Below are positions 52,673 through 55,661 of a stretch of DNA of 55,661 nt, in pieces. Below the pieces are notes generated by a model. The model made no database searches. It was not told the DNA's origin and saw only the letters and a program-made list of their open reading frames with translations. The stretch's first letter is position 1, and every line of letters starts with the position of its first letter. This stretch comes from Pseudomonadota bacterium (GTDB taxonomy: Bacteria; Pseudomonadota; Alphaproteobacteria; Rickettsiales; SXRF01). A program made the position numbers and the translations under genes. The stretch lies in NCBI GenBank assembly GCA_963205245.1, contig CAUJIB010000056.1, forward strand, positions 1 through 55,661, in the 5' to 3' direction.

Positions 52673-53824
52673 TTAATGAACTGCAGTGGAAGAATATTGA
52701 TTATTAGAAATTTTTCCATCAATTATTGAAAGTAAATAGCTCATGCCATCAACTGCGCGATGATAACCTTTTACATATATATTTTCAATTAACTGCTTAC
52801 GGAAATCAACGGGCTTCTCATAATTATATTTAGTAAGCCTGAGAGAAATGGCAAGCACTACCCCCACAGCATCCATAAACCCTTCCGGCATACCGGCAGC
52901 TTTATAAAGCGCATGAAACCCTTCGCTTCCCCCCATAATTAAAATTCGTGCATTGGCTCTTGGAACATTAGCCATTCGTGCCATTATGGCTTCGAACAAA
53001 TTAAGAAACCCCATACATAGGGCACGCACCGCAAGAGACGGTGTCAACCGCCCGCTCTCGTAAAGCTGAGTCACAAGGTCTTCAACACGTTCATCATGGT
53101 CAGGATGCCCAATTTTTTCTACAGGCAGCAACCCTAATAATCCCCATTCCCGAGCATCAATAGCAGCATTTGTGGCAATAGTCCCTGATAAATTATATTC
53201 CTGCATCAATTGGTATTTCAATTCATCAGCAACCACAGCAAGCATCTTCTCCGCTATAGTAATTGGCAATCCACCACGACGCACCAGAATCTCCAATAAT
53301 GATTCATTGGTGGCAATCATACCCCATGCTTTTATTAAAGAATCACCTGTAATTTCTGCATTTTTGTTATTAAATAAATCACTAAGAATTTTTTCTTGTC
53401 TTGTATCTATTAAAGCATCCGACAAATAGGAAGAAACCTTCTCACGACGGGCAATCGCACAAAGGCTCAAAATACTCTTGCTGCTCTTTATAATATCAAT
53501 CAAATCCTCATCATTAAGCACAGGAGAATATTGCAATACACGTCCGGCTATATCCTCTTCATCACAAGCCAAACTGAAAATAACATCGTGTGGAGCACTG
53601 GCGTTATTATAAAGATGTTCTGAAAGGACAGAACGCACAGATTTCTCGGTATCTTTAAGTAATAAACGAAAAATATCAGAAGCAATAACCGCTTCACTTG
53701 GATTAAAACTACCAGACGCAAAGGCCTTTACTACGCTTTCAGCGAGTATATTCTTCGATACGCTAGAAGGATTTTTTATAAGTTGATGTACATCCATAGT
53801 TGTTAACTGCATTAAAATAACCAT
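52673..53824 (-). CDS. DUF2336 domain protein, paralogue 1
   Basis: A 383-residue DUF2336 protein, first gene of a probable DUF2336-DUF2336-nadK operon. Matching segments to its downstream paralogue include SDIFRLLLKDTEKSVRSVLSEHL, RVLQYSPVLNDEDLIDII, CAIARREKVSSYLSDALID and YESGRLTPSLAVRALCMGFLNLFEAIMARMAN. It is helical, cytosolic and without known catalytic residues. The start is uncertain: ATGs at 53824, 53812 and 53797 are in frame and none has a good ribosome binding site. The 245 bases upstream are AT-rich and gene-free. Confidence 0.86.
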   Translation of the reverse strand: MVILMQLTTMDVHQLIKNPSSVSKNILAESVVKAFASGSFNPSEAVIASDIFRLLLKDTEKSVRSVLSEHLYNNASAPHDVIFSLACDEEDIAGRVLQYSPVLNDEDLIDIIKSSKSILSLCAIARREKVSSYLSDALIDTRQEKILSDLFNNKNAEITGDSLIKAWGMIATNESLLEILVRRGGLPITIAEKMLAVVADELKYQLMQEYNLSGTIATNAAIDAREWGLLGLLPVEKIGHPDHDERVEDLVTQLYESGRLTPSLAVRALCMGFLNLFEAIMARMANVPRANARILIMGGSEGFHALYKAAGMPEGFMDAVGVVLAISLRLTKYNYEKPVDFRKQLIENIYVKGYHRAVDGMSYLLSIIDGKISNNQYSSTAVH

Positions 53825-54069
53825 TAATAATACATGAATTTATAAAACACCTTTTATTTCAGGTTGCTCAAAACAATAACTAAAAACACTAATTATTGCA
53901 AGAGAGAAGCCAATAAATAATTATTTTTTACAAATTTTAATAAAACACTCTATATTAATTAATATTATTATACAGTAACAGTTAATATTGTATTAAAATA
54001 TACATTTACTTTTAATTAAATTATTATTGCTAGCATAGCTTGGATCTTTAATCCTTGAAGGAAACAAGC

Positions 54070-54768
54070 ATGAATAAAATCTATAAAAATGCAAGCGCAG
54101 CCCTAGAAGGTTTATTATTTGACGGGATGACAATTATGTCAGGCGGATTTGGTCTATGCGGTATTCCCGAGCATTCTATCCGTGCTCTTGCAGATTATGG
54201 CGTAAAAAACCTTACATGGATTGCTAATAACTGCGGTGTTGATGATTTCGGTAGCGGTATATTACTGCATACCCATCAGATAAAAAAAATGATCTCTTCT
54301 TATGTAGGTGAGAATAAAACCTTTGAAAAACAATTTCTCTCCGGTGAACTCGAAGTTGAATTCAATCCACAAGGAACATTAGCAGAACGCATTAGAGCCG
54401 GTGGAGCAGGAATTCCTGCCTTTTATACCAAAACTGGTGTCGGCACCGTCATAGCAGAAGGAAAAGAGACTAAAGAATTTGATGGGCAAACCTACGTTAT
54501 GGAAAGAGCCTTAAAAGCTGATATTGCTATTATTAAAGCTTGGAAAGGAGACACAGAGGGTAATCTTATTTACAGTAAAACCGCCCGCAACTTCAATCCA
54601 ATTATGGCAACAGCAGCAAAAGTAACAATAGCTGAAGTAGAGGAATTGGTAGAGGCAGGTCAGCTGGAAACTGAAATGATCCATACCTCAGGAATTTTTG
54701 TACAACGTATTTTCAAAGGTGAGCATTTTGAAAAGCGCATAGAGTTTGCAACGACTAGAGAGGCATAA
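54070..54768 (+). CDS. scoA: 3-oxoacid CoA-transferase subunit A
   Basis: A 232-residue subunit of succinyl-CoA:3-ketoacid (acetoacetate) CoA-transferase. It has the glycine-rich [23 protein letters not shown]-like [12 protein letters not shown], and [20 protein letters not shown]. The ATG at 54070 has GAAGGA seven bases upstream; a TTG at 54055 is in frame but lacks this. It is 4 bases upstream of scoB and would form a heterodimer with it, linking ketone-body use to central metabolism. Confidence 0.95.
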   Translation: MNKIYKNASAALEGLLFDGMTIMSGGFGLCGIPEHSIRALADYGVKNLTWIANNCGVDDFGSGILLHTHQIKKMISSYVGENKTFEKQFLSGELEVEFNPQGTLAERIRAGGAGIPAFYTKTGVGTVIAEGKETKEFDGQTYVMERALKADIAIIKAWKGDTEGNLIYSKTARNFNPIMATAAKVTIAEVEELVEAGQLETEMIHTSGIFVQRIFKGEHFEKRIEFATTREA

Positions 54769-54772
54769 AACG

Positions 54773-55408
54773 ATGAGCTGGACAAAAGAAGAAATGTGTA
54801 AACGTGCTGCTAAAGAGCTTAAAGACGGTTATTATGTAAATCTTGGCATCGGTATCCCTACATTAGTAGCAAATTATATTCCAACCGATATAAAGATCAC
54901 CCTGCAAAGTGAAAACGGCATGCTTGGAATGGGACCCTTCCCTTTGAAAACAGAAATTGATGCCGACCTCATAAACGCAGGTAAGCAAACCATTACACAA
55001 TTACCCCATAGCAGCTATTTTGATTCTGCATCCTCATTCGCTATGATAAGGGGTGGACATATTGATGTCGCAATACTCGGGGCATTACAGGTATCACAGC
55101 ATGGAGATCTGGCAAACTGGATGGTACCCGGTAAAATGGTAAAAGGGATGGGTGGAGCAATGGATTTAGTAGCTGGTGTAAAAAAAGTTATAATAATCAT
55201 GGAGCATAACGCAAAAGATGGAGCAGCAAAACTAGTTAGTGAATGCTCACTTCCCTTTACCGGAAAAAAGGTTGTTCATATGGTAATTACTGATCTTGGG
55301 GAGTTTACCGTAGATAAAAACGGATTAACCCTAACCAAGCTTGCGCCAAATACAACAATTGATGAATTACGTGCAAAAACTGAGGCTGAATTCAAAATTG
55401 CTTGTTAA
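54773..55408 (+). CDS. scoB: 3-oxoacid CoA-transferase subunit B
   Basis: A 211-residue subunit carrying the catalytic Glu that forms the enzyme-CoA thioester, in LQSENGMLGMGP (about residue 50). Other motifs are GYYVNLGIGIPTLVANYIP, RGGHIDVAILGALQVSQHGDLANWMVPGKMVKGMGGAMDLV and CSLPFTGKKVVHMVITDL. The start at 54773 matches the family; the frame extends back 9 codons into scoA. No acetoacetate-related gene follows in the window. Confidence 0.96.
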   Translation: MSWTKEEMCKRAAKELKDGYYVNLGIGIPTLVANYIPTDIKITLQSENGMLGMGPFPLKTEIDADLINAGKQTITQLPHSSYFDSASSFAMIRGGHIDVAILGALQVSQHGDLANWMVPGKMVKGMGGAMDLVAGVKKVIIIMEHNAKDGAAKLVSECSLPFTGKKVVHMVITDLGEFTVDKNGLTLTKLAPNTTIDELRAKTEAEFKIAC

Positions 55409-55612
55409 AAAATAATCTAAATTATAACCAAACGCATAAATTTACGCTACAAAACAAGCATAATGTAAAATATAAAAATGAGACACGAGTAATCCTCCGC
55501 ACCTCATAGTATGACGGTTATATAAAAAACATTCATAGTTAGTAACCAAGGTGTGGTCAGAAAGAAAATCTATGTTCTTGGACTTTTTTTAACAACACTA
55601 GCCTCTATAGTT

Positions 55613-55658
55613 ATTTGATTTAAGTTTTCCCCTACGTCAGGCTTCAGCTCGTGTACTA
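55613..55658. repeat. End of a second copy of the 151-bp palindromic element
   Basis: The reverse complement of 55613-55658 matches 21247-21292 without gaps over 46 bases, differing mainly by transitions. It begins with the same outer ATTTGA and would continue beyond the window edge. The bases between scoB and this repeat (55409-55612) show no gene I can support. Confidence 0.75.
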
Positions 55659-55661
55659 ATT

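Noticed and set aside
55440..55560. Possible regulatory RNA downstream of scoB (GGTGTGG/CCGCACC complementarity)
   Set aside because: Pairing is short and distant, with no promoter or terminator to support a transcript.
1..55661. CRISPR array, prophage or insertion sequence
   Set aside because: No regularly spaced direct repeats, transposase, integrase or phage structural gene was found; repeats seen are short non-coding palindromes.

Overview
The window is a gene-dense stretch of a bacterial chromosome with low-to-moderate G+C and very short intergenic gaps. Family content points to an alphaproteobacterium: the Smr-MltA-Tim44/SecB neighbourhood, SURF1-ThrC-M16 peptidase, a DUF6111 protein beside CCA-adding enzyme, CpaD in a Tad pilus cluster, and two tandem DUF2336 proteins. 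I cannot name a genus. No rRNA, tRNA, CRISPR array, transposase or phage gene was recognised.

Layout. 1-7.9 kb: the tail of a cut gene, an FAD-dependent amine oxidase-like protein, a lone YejB-type permease, an unknown helical protein, HemW, PhoB, YciB, and CCA-adding enzyme with DUF6111. 8.06-9.9 kb: an AT-rich two-gene accessory cassette, a small UPF0175-like protein overlapping a 537-residue protein of unknown family. 9.9-15.7 kb: an EnvZ/OmpR-type two-component pair, Smr, MltA and Tim44, divergent from SecB, then a small OmpA-like protein. 15.7-21.1 kb: an interspersed repeat, thioredoxin reductase with a 2-Cys peroxiredoxin, and SURF1-ThrC-M16. 21.1-23.05 kb: a 151-bp palindromic repeat followed by a metal operon (MerR-type regulator with a clear operator, outer-membrane-like protein, MerP-like and MerT-like proteins, no MerA). 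23.05-26.7 kb: PmbA, an MsbA-like ABC exporter and two small charged proteins.

26.7-35.4 kb: an unknown one-TM protein, an orphan TAXI-type binding protein, RibA, a winged-helix regulator with a degenerate receiver, RlmN, a porin of alginate-export type, a secreted DUF3365 haem-binding-type protein and a chemoreceptor. 35.4-40.3 kb: Aat, a glycerophosphodiesterase, AroQ, ThiS-ThiG and UvrB. 40.3-48.2 kb: a seven-gene Tad/Cpa pilus assembly operon (cpaB-C-D-E-F, tadB-C) with neither pilin nor prepilin peptidase. 48.4-55.4 kb: TypA/BipA, a cold-shock protein, NAD kinase with two DUF2336 paralogues, and the two subunits of a 3-oxoacid CoA-transferase. The last bases hold the end of a second copy of the 21.1-kb repeat.

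Most of the window is core metabolism and envelope biogenesis. The parts most worth a second look are the 8.06-9.9 kb cassette, the metal operon, the inverted-repeat element family, the degenerate-receiver regulator, the DUF3365/chemoreceptor neighbourhood, the DUF2336 pair, and the many convergent gene pairs whose stop codons nearly touch. Start sites were moved from the longest open frame wherever homology or a ribosome binding site argued for it.
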